A stretch of 64,000 nt of DNA, taken from JAMHWF01 sp048500255. GTDB lineage: Bacteria > Pseudomonadota > Gammaproteobacteria > Burkholderiales > Burkholderiaceae_C. Location: the NCBI GenBank assembly GCA_048500255.1, contig JASNYH010000006.1:124001-188000 (forward strand). Direction: 5' to 3'. A program made the translations under genes and the position numbers. Of the stretch, positions 44,467 through 55,851 are shown piece after piece (positions within the stretch are counted from its first letter, which is position 1; every line of letters starts with the position of its first letter). The notes under the pieces are model-generated. The model was not told where the DNA came from. It saw only the letters and a program-made list of their open reading frames with translations, and did no database searches.

Positions 44467-46464
44467 TCAGGCGAAGCGCACGATCGGCTGGTCGACGGCG
44501 AGGCTCTCGCCGCGCGCCGCGAGCAGCTCGACGACGGTGCCGTCCTGCGCCGCGACGAGGATGTTCTCCATCTTCATCGCCTCGACGACGGCGAGCTTCT
44601 CGCCGGCGCGGACCGCCTGGCCTGGCTGCACCGCTACGTCGACGAGCAGGCCGGGCATCGGCGACAGCAGGAACTTGCTCGTGTCAGGCGGCGGCTTGTG
44701 CGGCATCAACCGGTGCAGCTCGGCGGCGCGCGGGGCGAGCACCAGCGCGTCGATGCTCGCGCCGTCGTGCGTGACGCGCAGGCCGAGGCCGCGGCGATCG
44801 ATCTGGGCGTCGAACGGCCGGCCGTTGCAGGTGCCGCCGATGCGGATCGCGCCGTAGGCCCAATCGCTGGCGAACTCGTAGCGCCGCTCGCCCAGGCTCA
44901 CGACGACGCTGCCGTTGCTCTGCACCTTGACCGGCGTGTGCTGAGCCTCGCCCTGCGGCGAGCGGGCGACGACGACGAAGTCGTCGCCGATGCGCATCCC
45001 GTGGCCGGGCAGCTGGCCGCTGATGCCGGCGGCGCGCTGCAGGTACTTGCGATGCACGGCCGCTGCCAGCGCGATGAGGAAGCCTGGGTCGTCGTGCCCC
45101 ACGTCGTGCGCGACGAAGCCGCTCGGGAAGTTCTCGGCGATGAAGCCGGTGTTGAAGTCCCCCGCGGCGAACCTCGGATGCGTCAGCAGTGCCGACTGGA
45201 ACGCGATGTTGCTCGCCACGCCGCGGATCACGAAGGCATTGAGAGCCGCGCGCATCTTCGCGATCGCTTCGGCGCGGTCGCGGCCGTGCACGATCAGCTT
45301 GGCGATCATCGAGTCGTAGTAGACGGGGATCTCGCCGCCTTCGTAGACGCCGGTGTCGACGCGCACGCCTTCCGCTTGCGGCGGCGGCTGGTAGGCGACG
45401 AGCCGCCCCGTGCTCGGCAGGAAGCCGCGCGCCGGATCCTCGGCGTTGATGCGGCACTCCATCGCCCAGCCGTCGCGCCGGACTTCGCCCTGCCCGAACG
45501 GCAGCTTCTCGCCGGCGGCGACGCGGATCATCAGCGCGACGAGGTCGAGCCCGGTGATGCACTCGGTGACCGGGTGCTCGACCTGCAGCCGCGTGTTCAT
45601 CTCGAGGAAGTAGAAGCTCTCGTCCTTGCCGACGACGAACTCGACGGTGCCCGCGCTCTGGTACTTCACCGCCCGGGCCAGCGCGACGGCCTGCTCGCCC
45701 ATCGCGCGGCGCGTCGCGTCGCCGATGAAGGGCGACGGCGCCTCCTCGATCACCTTCTGGTGGCGGCGCTGGATCGAGCACTCGCGCTCGTTGAGGTAGA
45801 CGACGTTGCCGTGCGCGTCGCCGAGCACCTGGATCTCGATGTGGCGCGGCTCCTCGACGAACTTCTCGATGAAGACGCGATCGTCGCCGAAGCTGTTGCG
45901 CGCCTCGTTCCTGCACGACGAGAAACCCTCGAACGCCTCCTGGTCGTTGAACGCGACGCGCAGACCTTTGCCGCCGCCGCCCGCGCTGGCCTTGATCATC
46001 ACCGGGTAGCCGATGCCGCGCGCGATCTCGACGGCGCGCTCGGCCGACTCGATGGCGTCGCTCCAGCCGGGAATCGTGTTCACCTTGGCCCCGGTCGCCA
46101 GCTTCTTCGACGCGATCTTGTCGCCCATCGCGGCGATCGAATAGTGCTTCGGGCCGATAAAGACGATGCCCTCTTCCTCGACGCGGCGCGCGAAGTCCTC
46201 GTTCTCCGACAGGAAGCCGTAGCCCGGGTGCACGGCCTCGGCGCCCGTCTTCTTGCACGCAGCGATGATCTTGTCGGCCTGCAGGTACGACTCGCGCGAC
46301 GGCGCGGCGCCGATGTGCACCGCCTCGTCGGCCATCTCGACGTGCAGCGCGTCGCGGTCGGCATCGGAGTAGACGGCGACCGTCGCGATGCCCATCTTGC
46401 GCGCCGTGCGGATGACGCGGCAGGCGATCTCGCCGCGATTGGCGATCAGGATCTTCTTGAACAT
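44467..46464 (-). CDS. pccA: Acetyl/propionyl-CoA carboxylase subunit alpha (biotin carboxylase plus biotin carrier)
   Basis: A 665-residue biotin carboxylase with fused carrier. The N terminus KKILIANRGEIACRVIRTARK, ATP-grasp glycine loop SAGGGGKGLRV and the catalytic HIEIQVLGD and ERECSIQRRHQKVIEEAPS lie in order. A middle domain joins the subunits. The C-terminal biotinyl domain carries the acceptor lysine K631 in EAMKME. With pccB and mutase next door, propionyl-CoA is the likely substrate. Confidence 0.94.
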   Translation of the reverse strand: MFKKILIANRGEIACRVIRTARKMGIATVAVYSDADRDALHVEMADEAVHIGAAPSRESYLQADKIIAACKKTGAEAVHPGYGFLSENEDFARRVEEEGIVFIGPKHYSIAAMGDKIASKKLATGAKVNTIPGWSDAIESAERAVEIARGIGYPVMIKASAGGGGKGLRVAFNDQEAFEGFSSCRNEARNSFGDDRVFIEKFVEEPRHIEIQVLGDAHGNVVYLNERECSIQRRHQKVIEEAPSPFIGDATRRAMGEQAVALARAVKYQSAGTVEFVVGKDESFYFLEMNTRLQVEHPVTECITGLDLVALMIRVAAGEKLPFGQGEVRRDGWAMECRINAEDPARGFLPSTGRLVAYQPPPQAEGVRVDTGVYEGGEIPVYYDSMIAKLIVHGRDRAEAIAKMRAALNAFVIRGVASNIAFQSALLTHPRFAAGDFNTGFIAENFPSGFVAHDVGHDDPGFLIALAAAVHRKYLQRAAGISGQLPGHGMRIGDDFVVVARSPQGEAQHTPVKVQSNGSVVVSLGERRYEFASDWAYGAIRIGGTCNGRPFDAQIDRRGLGLRVTHDGASIDALVLAPRAAELHRLMPHKPPPDTSKFLLSPMPGLLVDVAVQPGQAVRAGEKLAVVEAMKMENILVAAQDGTVVELLAARGESLAVDQPIVRFA

Positions 46465-46474
46465 GGCCCCGGTC

Positions 46475-48007
<1,533 letters not shown>

Positions 48008-48025
48008 CGTGACTCCCGTTGTTCT

Positions 48026-49051
48026 TCAGGACTGCGTGGGTTCGTTGAAGGCGGCGAGCAGCGCGCGCGCCGCGGCGCTGGCCGCGAGCCGCCCTTCGCG
48101 CACGCCGGCCGTCGTGTCGGCCAGCGCGGCGCGCACCGCTGGATGGCCGGCGAAGCGCTGGCGCAGGCCGGCGTGGATCAGGTCCCACATCCAGCGCTCG
48201 GCCTGGCGCTGGCGGCGCCGGGCGAATTCGCCGTTGGCCTGCTGCGTGGCGCGGAACTGCTCGACGTGCGACCAGAAGGCGTCGAGCCCGGCGCCCGTCA
48301 GCGCGCTCGCCTGGAGCACGCGCGGATGCCAGATCGTCGCGTCGTGCGCCGCATGCTCGGGCCGCCCGTGCTGGCCGAACAGGCGCAGGGCCGACGTGAT
48401 GTGCGCCGCGGCGCGCGACGCGGCGTCGGGGTCGGCGTCTGCCTTGTTGACGACGACCAGGTCGGCAATCTCCATCACGCCCTTCTTGATCGCCTGCAAC
48501 TCGTCGCCGGCGTTGGGCAGTTGCAGCAGCACGAAGAGATCCGTCATGCCGGCGACCGCCGTCTCGCTCTGGCCGACGCCCACCGTCTCGACGATCACGA
48601 TGTCGTGGCCCGCCGCCTCGCACACCAGGATCGCCTCGCGCGTGCGTTCGGCCACACCGCCGAGTGTGCCGGCCGCCGGGCTCGGCCGGATGTAGGCGCG
48701 CTCGTCGACCGACAGGCGCTCCATGCGCGTCTTGTCGCCGAGGATCGATCCGCCCGACACGGCCGACGAGGGATCGACGGCGAGCACGGCGACGCGATGG
48801 CCGCGCTCGACGAGGTGCAGGCCGAACGTCTCGATGAAGGTCGACTTGCCGACGCCAGGCACGCCGGAGATGCCGATGCGCAGCGCGCCGCCGGCGGCCG
48901 GCATCAGCGCGTTGAGCAGGGCGTCGGCGCGCTGCCGGTCGGCGACGCGCGTCGACTCGAGCAGCGTGATCGACTTTGCGACGGCGCGGCGCCGCGCGGC
49001 GCCCTCGCCGTGCAGCACGCCCTCGACCAGCGCGTCGGCAGCGACAGGCAC
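48026..49051 (-). CDS. meaB: Methylmalonyl-CoA mutase-associated GTPase MeaB
   Basis: G3E GTPase (341 residues) that loads and protects the cobalamin cofactor of the mutase. The P loop is GISGVPGVGKSTFIE; VAVLAVDPSSAVSGGSILGDKTRM contains the switch region; VIVETVGVGQSE and VVNKADAD are the later G motifs. It starts with GTG at 49051, one base after the mutase stop, so it is made together with its client. Confidence 0.95.
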   Translation of the reverse strand: MPVAADALVEGVLHGEGAARRRAVAKSITLLESTRVADRQRADALLNALMPAAGGALRIGISGVPGVGKSTFIETFGLHLVERGHRVAVLAVDPSSAVSGGSILGDKTRMERLSVDERAYIRPSPAAGTLGGVAERTREAILVCEAAGHDIVIVETVGVGQSETAVAGMTDLFVLLQLPNAGDELQAIKKGVMEIADLVVVNKADADPDAASRAAAHITSALRLFGQHGRPEHAAHDATIWHPRVLQASALTGAGLDAFWSHVEQFRATQQANGEFARRRQRQAERWMWDLIHAGLRQRFAGHPAVRAALADTTAGVREGRLAASAAARALLAAFNEPTQS

Positions 49052-49052
49052 G

Positions 49053-51221
<2,169 letters not shown>

Positions 51222-51248
51222 GGCAGCAGCAACGACAGGAGGCTGGAC

Positions 51249-51263
51249 ATGGATCATACATGA
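51249..51263 (+). other. Possible four-codon leader ORF before the GntR gene
   Basis: ATG at 51249 lies six bases after a perfect AGGAGG (51237-51242) and reads Met-Asp-His-Thr before TGA; this TGA overlaps the first ATG of the regulator gene (ATGA at 51260-51263). Ribosomes loaded here could restart on gntR. It may be chance. Confidence 0.35.
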
Positions 51264-51264
51264 T
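51253..51264. promoter_or_regulatory. Inverted repeat ATCAT-AC-ATGAT over the mcm -10 box
   Basis: Five-base arms around AC form a near-perfect palindrome covering the -10 hexamer of the mutase promoter, a suitable place for a repressor. It is a candidate site for the divergent GntR regulator; the pairing is inference from position. Confidence 0.4.
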
Positions 51265-51955
51265 GCATAATTATGAATTCAAGATGGCTGAGTCCGCGAT
51301 CCAACCCCCATCGGCAGCGCCTTCCGCGCTGGCGCCGCGCGCGCTCTACCAGGACGTGGCCGAGCGGCTGCGACAGAAGATCTTCGACCGCGCGCTCGAG
51401 CCCGGCAGCTGGATCGACGAGCAGCGCCTCGCCGCCGAATGGGGCATCAGTCGCACGCCGCTGCGCGAGGCGCTGAAGGTGCTGGCCGTCGAGGGCCTGG
51501 TCACGATGAAGGTACGACGCGGCGCCTACGTCACCGAGATGTCGGCGGCCGACGTGCAGCAGGTCTATCACCTGCTTGCCGTGCTCGAGAGCGACGCTGC
51601 CGCCGAGGTGGCGCGCCAGGCGAGCGACGAGCAGATCGCAGAGCTGCGCGCGCTGCACGACCGACTCGAGAAGCAGTCCCGCCAGCGCGACGCCTTCTTC
51701 GACACCAACGAGCGCTTCCACATGCGCCTGCTCGAGATCGCCGGCAACCGCTGGCGCCGGCAGATCGTGGCCGACCTGCGCAAGGTGATGAAGCTCAACC
51801 GCCATCACTCGCTGTTCAAGGCCGGTCGGCTGGCGGAATCGCTGGCCGAGCACCGGCGCGTGATGGCGGCGCTCGAACAGCGCGACGCCCGGCGCGCCGC
51901 CACGCTGATGCGCGAGCACTTCGACAACGGGCTGGCCGCGGCGGCCGGCGGCTGA
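51260..51955 (+). CDS. GntR family transcriptional regulator, FCD domain
   Basis: A 231-residue FadR-type regulator divergent from the methylmalonyl-CoA mutase gene. The winged helix (about 30-95) contains LAAEWGISRTPLREALKVLAVEGLV and RRGAYV; the C-terminal FCD domain (about 100-225) has the metal-site residues expected from ERFHMRLLEIAGN and LAEHRRVMAALEQRD. FCD domains bind small carboxylates, so propionate-pathway intermediates are a reasonable guess for the effector. Starts at 51260 (overlapping the leader ORF) or 51284 (MAESAIQPP) are both possible. Confidence 0.88.
   Translation: MMHNYEFKMAESAIQPPSAAPSALAPRALYQDVAERLRQKIFDRALEPGSWIDEQRLAAEWGISRTPLREALKVLAVEGLVTMKVRRGAYVTEMSAADVQQVYHLLAVLESDAAAEVARQASDEQIAELRALHDRLEKQSRQRDAFFDTNERFHMRLLEIAGNRWRRQIVADLRKVMKLNRHHSLFKAGRLAESLAEHRRVMAALEQRDARRAATLMREHFDNGLAAAAGG
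51266..51275. promoter_or_regulatory. Perfect palindrome CATAATTATG in the mcm promoter spacer
   Basis: Ten bases of perfect dyad symmetry between the -35 and -10 of the mutase promoter and just inside the GntR coding start. A bound dimer here would block mcm transcription and could affect gntR as well. Candidate only. Confidence 0.4.
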
Positions 51956-51965
51956 ATCCGCGCGG

Positions 51966-53522
51966 CTAGCGCGCTCCGCCTGCCTCCCGCGCCTGCGCCG
52001 CCTGCAGCGCGCGCACCGTCTGGATCGTGTCGGCCTCGTCGGCCCGCTTGTCGGGCCGGTAACCCTTGACGCGCGCGAAGCGCAACGCGAGCCCGCCCGG
52101 ATAGTGCGGGCTGCGCTGCACGTCGTTGAACGCGATCTCGACGACGAGCTCGGGCCGCACGTGCACCGTGGTCGCAACGCGGTGCGTCTCGCGCGCCAGC
52201 AGCTCGGCAGTCTGCCATTCGAGCAGCGCGTCGGTCAGGCCCTTGAATGTCTTGCCGAGCATCACCCAGCCGCCGGCCGGGTCGCGCGCGCCGAGGTGCA
52301 GATTCGACAGCCGGCCGCGGCGCCGGCCGTGGCCCCATTCGGCGGCCAGCACGACGAGGTCGAGCGTGTGCACGCGCTTGATCTTCAGCCAGGCCGTGCC
52401 GCGACCGCCGGCCTCGTAGGGCGCGTCGAGCGACTTCGCCATCACGCCTTCGTGGCCGCGCGCCAGCGCGTCGGCGTAGAACTCCTCGGCCGCGACGACG
52501 TCGGCTGTCACCAGCCGCGACACGACGAGCGCGGGCGGCAGCGCGCTCGCCAGCGCGTCGTAGCGTTCGCGCGCCGGGCGGTCGAGCAGCGGTGCACCGT
52601 CGAGGTGCAGGCAGTCGAAGATATACACCGTCAACGGCAGCTCGGCTCGCAGCCTGTCGACGTCGAGCTTGCGGCCGAAGCGGCGCATCGTCTCCTGGAA
52701 GGGCCGCGGCGCGCCGGCGGCGTCGAGCGCGATCGCCTCGCCGTCGAGCACCAGCTCGCCGGCCGGCAGCGCCGCCACGGCCTCGACGATCTCGGGCACC
52801 GACGCCGTCACGTCGTTGAGGTTGCGCGTGTAGACGCCGACGCGGTCCTGCGCCTTGTGCACCTGCACGCGCGCGCCGTCGAGCTTCCACTCGAACGCCG
52901 CCGTGCCAAGCCGCGCCATCGCATCGGCGACGTCGTCGGCCGGCTGCGCGAGCATCGGCTGGATCGGCCTGTGCGGCGTCACGGCGTAGCGCGCCAGCGC
53001 GGCGGCGCCTTCGGCGAGCGCGGCGCGGGCCGCACGCGGCAGGTTGCCGACCAGCATTGCGGCGCGCCGCACGTCGGCCGCCGGCACGCCGGCCGCTGCA
53101 GCGACGGCGTCGGCCATCACGCCTTCGAGCGCGCCCTGGCGCAGTTCGCCGCTCAGCAGGCGGCGCAGGAAGTCCTGCTCATCGGCGGTGGCGCGCTCGA
53201 ACAGCTCGCGCAACAGCGCGTCGCGCGCGGCGGCCGAGCCCTCGCCGGTGGTGGCGGCGATGCGCGCCAGCAGCGCATCGGCGTCGAGCAGCGTCAGCGA
53301 CGGCTGCACGGCCGCCATGCCGTGCAGTGCGACCAGCGCCGACCAGCGCAGGCCAATGCGCCCCTGGCGTGTCTCGCCCGCGAGCCAGGCGGCGGCGATC
53401 TCGATTTCGTCGCCCTCGGCCGCGCGCAGGCACGCCGCGATCGCGTCGCGCTTGGCCGTGCGGCTGCCGGTGCCGGCGACGCGGCGCGACGTGTCGGCCA
53501 CGGTGGCGAGCGGCATCGTCAT
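51966..53522 (-). CDS. ATP-dependent DNA ligase (LigB-like)
   Basis: A 518-residue ATP-dependent ligase in addition to the NAD+ ligase expected elsewhere. An N-terminal helical DNA-binding domain (to about 190; LLSGELRQGALEGVMADAV) is followed by the nucleotidyltransferase domain with nucleophile lysine K213 (EWKLDGARVQ) and motifs VLDGEAIAL and GHEGVMAKS, then the OB domain (GRLSNLHLGARDP, VMLGKTFKGLTD, VRPELVVEIAFNDVQ). The architecture and many blocks match mycobacterial LigB and archaeal ligases rather than the usual proteobacterial types. No Ku or nuclease gene is adjacent. Convergent with gntR. Confidence 0.92.
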   Translation of the reverse strand: MTMPLATVADTSRRVAGTGSRTAKRDAIAACLRAAEGDEIEIAAAWLAGETRQGRIGLRWSALVALHGMAAVQPSLTLLDADALLARIAATTGEGSAAARDALLRELFERATADEQDFLRRLLSGELRQGALEGVMADAVAAAAGVPAADVRRAAMLVGNLPRAARAALAEGAAALARYAVTPHRPIQPMLAQPADDVADAMARLGTAAFEWKLDGARVQVHKAQDRVGVYTRNLNDVTASVPEIVEAVAALPAGELVLDGEAIALDAAGAPRPFQETMRRFGRKLDVDRLRAELPLTVYIFDCLHLDGAPLLDRPARERYDALASALPPALVVSRLVTADVVAAEEFYADALARGHEGVMAKSLDAPYEAGGRGTAWLKIKRVHTLDLVVLAAEWGHGRRRGRLSNLHLGARDPAGGWVMLGKTFKGLTDALLEWQTAELLARETHRVATTVHVRPELVVEIAFNDVQRSPHYPGGLALRFARVKGYRPDKRADEADTIQTVRALQAAQAREAGGAR

Positions 53523-53609
53523 GGCGGCATTGTCGGCATGGCGCGATCTGCCTGCGGCTCACGTAGGCTTGGCGGCTGGAACACACACCGCACTGCGAGA
53601 GGAATCGCC

Positions 53610-54473
53610 ATGTCCGAAAGCTCACGGCCCGCCGGCCGCAAGGTCTGGCTCATCACCGGCTGCTCGTCCGGCCTCGGCCGCGCGCTGGCCGAGCACGTGC
53701 TCGGCCGCGGCGACGCCGCCGTGCTGACGGCGCGCGATACGAGCCCACTGGCGCCGCTCGCCGCAGCGCACGGCGAGCGCGCGCAGTTGGCGACGCTCGA
53801 CGTCACGAGGCCCGACGACATCCGCACTGCCGTGGGCGCGGCGATCGACCGCCATGGCCGCATCGACGTGCTCGTCAACAACGCCGGCTACGGCTTCATC
53901 GGCGCGCTCGAGGAGACCAGCGAAGACGAATGCCGCGACGTCTTCGCCGCCAACGTTCGGGGCCCGCTGCAGCTCACGCAGGCCGTGCTGCCGCAGATGC
54001 GCCGCCAGGGCGGCGGCCGCATCGTCCAGATCTCGAGCAACCTGGGGCTGGTGTCGCGCGCCGGCTATGCGATCTACAGCGCGAGCAAGTTCGCGCTCGA
54101 GGGCTGGTCCGACGCGCTGGCCGCCGAGGCGGCGCCGTTCGGCATCCACGTCATCTGCGTCGAGCCCGGGGCGTTCCGCACCGAGTTCCTCGGTCGCTCG
54201 CTGCACACCGCAAGGCTGCGCCTGCCGGCCTACGAATCGAGCGTGGGCACCAACCGCGACACGATCGCGCAGCGCCAGGGCAAGCAGCCCAACGACCCGG
54301 CCCGCGGCGCCTGCGTCATCGCGCAGGCCGTCGATGCCGCGCAGCCGCCGCGCCACCTGCCGCTGGGCGCCGACGCCTACCGCAACATCCGCGCCAAGCT
54401 CGAACGCATCGCGGCCGACCTCGCGGAGTGGGAAGCGGTCGCGACAGCGACGGGGTACGAGCCCCAATCATGA
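53610..54473 (+). CDS. Short-chain dehydrogenase/reductase
   Basis: A classical SDR of 287 residues. The nucleotide loop is VWLITGCSSGLGRALAEHVL; NNAGYG, then the catalytic Ser (QISSNLG) and YSASK with Tyr and Lys follow. LDVTRPD indicates how the cofactor adenosine is held. The C-terminal extension (after EPGAFRTEF) suggests the group acting on larger substrates, but the substrate is unknown. Ribosome site GAGAGGA precedes ATG 53610. It is divergent from the ligase gene. Confidence 0.9.
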   Translation: MSESSRPAGRKVWLITGCSSGLGRALAEHVLGRGDAAVLTARDTSPLAPLAAAHGERAQLATLDVTRPDDIRTAVGAAIDRHGRIDVLVNNAGYGFIGALEETSEDECRDVFAANVRGPLQLTQAVLPQMRRQGGGRIVQISSNLGLVSRAGYAIYSASKFALEGWSDALAAEAAPFGIHVICVEPGAFRTEFLGRSLHTARLRLPAYESSVGTNRDTIAQRQGKQPNDPARGACVIAQAVDAAQPPRHLPLGADAYRNIRAKLERIAADLAEWEAVATATGYEPQS

Positions 54474-54566
54474 AGAAGAGGTGGCAGCGCGGCATGGCGT
54501 GCTGATGATCGCGCTTCAGCAGCGCAGTCGTACACTGGCCGCGTCGTCGTGCCGAGGAGTCGCGCC

Positions 54567-54932
54567 ATGATCGATCACACCGGGGTCAGCGCCAGCAACT
54601 TCGCCGCCAGCAAGGCGTTCTACGCCGCCGCGCTGGCGCCGCTGGGCTATCGCATCGAGATGGAGCTCGAAGGAGCGGCCGGCTTCGGCGAGCCGGGCAA
54701 GCCGGACTTCTGGCTGGCCCGCGGCGCGCCGCAGGTGCCGCCGGTGCACGTTGCCTTCCGTGCACGCAGCCGGGCGCTGGTCGATGCGTTCTACAAGGCC
54801 GCGATGGCGGCGGGCGGGCGCGACAACGGCGGTCCGGGGCTGCGCCCGCACTACCACCCGAACTACTACGGCGCCTTCGTGCTCGACCCGGACGGCAACA
54901 ACATCGAGGCCGTCTGCCACGCGCCGGAGTGA
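54567..54932 (+). CDS. VOC family (glyoxalase/bleomycin-resistance-like) protein
   Basis: A 121-residue single-chain VOC protein. The N-terminal MIDHTGVSASNFAASKAFYAAALAPLGYRI carries the first metal His; HVAFRARSRALVDAFY and the C-terminal YYGAFVLDPDGNNIEAVCH with the last glutamate complete the fold. Members range from dioxygenases to thiol transferases; nothing here tells which. ATG 54567 follows GAGGAG. Confidence 0.85.
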   Translation: MIDHTGVSASNFAASKAFYAAALAPLGYRIEMELEGAAGFGEPGKPDFWLARGAPQVPPVHVAFRARSRALVDAFYKAAMAAGGRDNGGPGLRPHYHPNYYGAFVLDPDGNNIEAVCHAPE

Positions 54933-54939
54933 GGCGCCG

Positions 54940-55731
54940 TCAGTTGCGCTCGATGCGCGCGTACGCGCTGTGCGCGTGGATCGACTCGAAGTTCTCGACG
55001 TCGACGGCATAGCGGCCGACGCGCGCGTCGGCGTTGAGCAGCAGCGCGACGTCGCGCACCACGTCCTCGACGAACTTGGGGTTCTCGTAGGCGCGCTCGG
55101 TGATCCATTTCTCGTCGCTGCGCTTGAGCAGCGGCCAGATCTCGCTCGACGCCGCGTCCTCGGCGAAGCGCACCAGCTCGGGCCAGTCGATCGCCTGCAG
55201 CAGCTCGACGCGCACCGTGACGTGCGAGCGCTGGTTGTGCGCGCCGAAGTCGGAGATCTCCTTCGAGCACGGGCACAGGCTCTTGACCGGCACCGTGGCC
55301 TCGGCCCACAGCGTCTCGCGGCCATCGCGCGCCTCGGCGATCCAGCGGCCCTGGTATTCGAGCAGGCTCTCGACGCCCGAGACCGGCGCGCGTTTGCGCA
55401 GGAAGAACGGGAAGCGCGCCTCGATGCGGCCTTCGGCGGCGTCGAGCCGCGCCAGCATGGCGCGCAGCTGCCGGCGCAGGCCGTCGGCGTCGAGCGGCTG
55501 ATCGAGCGCGTCGAGCCAGGCGACGAAGCGCGACATGTGCGTGCCCTTCTGCTCGGCCGGCAGCGCGACATCGAGGTCCCAGTGCGCGACGGTGGCCAGC
55601 GGCGCCCCGCCGACCGAAAGCGTGAGCGGATACCGCACGTCCTTGACGCCGACGCGCCGGATCGCGAGGCGGCGCTCGTCGCGCGCGCTCTGCGTGTCGG
55701 GGATGTGCAGCGCGTCGGTGAGGTTGGTCAT
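54940..55731 (-). CDS. folE2: GTP cyclohydrolase IB
   Basis: FolE2-type GTP cyclohydrolase (263 residues), which makes dihydroneopterin triphosphate and works without zinc dependence. Family marks are GTHMSRFVAWLD, the catalytic cysteine region KSLCPCSKEISDFGAHNQRS, NPKFVEDVVRDVALLL and FESIHAHSAYA. ATG 55731 (MTNLTDALHIPDTQ) is preferred to a GTG four codons upstream. It is 120 bases from dxs and may have its own promoter, which I could not pick out. Confidence 0.95.
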   Translation of the reverse strand: MTNLTDALHIPDTQSARDERRLAIRRVGVKDVRYPLTLSVGGAPLATVAHWDLDVALPAEQKGTHMSRFVAWLDALDQPLDADGLRRQLRAMLARLDAAEGRIEARFPFFLRKRAPVSGVESLLEYQGRWIAEARDGRETLWAEATVPVKSLCPCSKEISDFGAHNQRSHVTVRVELLQAIDWPELVRFAEDAASSEIWPLLKRSDEKWITERAYENPKFVEDVVRDVALLLNADARVGRYAVDVENFESIHAHSAYARIERN

Positions 55732-55851
55732 GCGGTCGGACACGGGAAGCTCGCCTCGGACAGCCTGGCGCAGGCAACGATGTGCGCAAGCATGACACCA
55801 AACGCCTGCCGCCGCGCGGGGATGGTCATCCTCATCGCGGCGCGCCCCGGC

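Larger units (their letters stand above)
51253..51282 (-). promoter_or_regulatory. Candidate sigma70 promoter of the mcm-meaB-pcc operon
   Basis: Minus-strand TTGAAT (51277-51282) and TATGAT (51253-51258) stand 18 bases apart, with TG before the -10. The patch is strikingly AT-rich for this genome. The start of transcription would fall near 51246, about 25 bases before the mutase ATG at 51221. Confidence 0.6.

Noticed and set aside
51966..53522. Non-homologous end-joining (LigD) operon
   Set aside because: The ligase has no polymerase or nuclease domain and no Ku gene is adjacent.
54470..54505. Eleven-codon ORF overlapping the SDR stop by ATGA
   Set aside because: It is too short, has no ribosome site of its own and reads no known peptide; probably chance.
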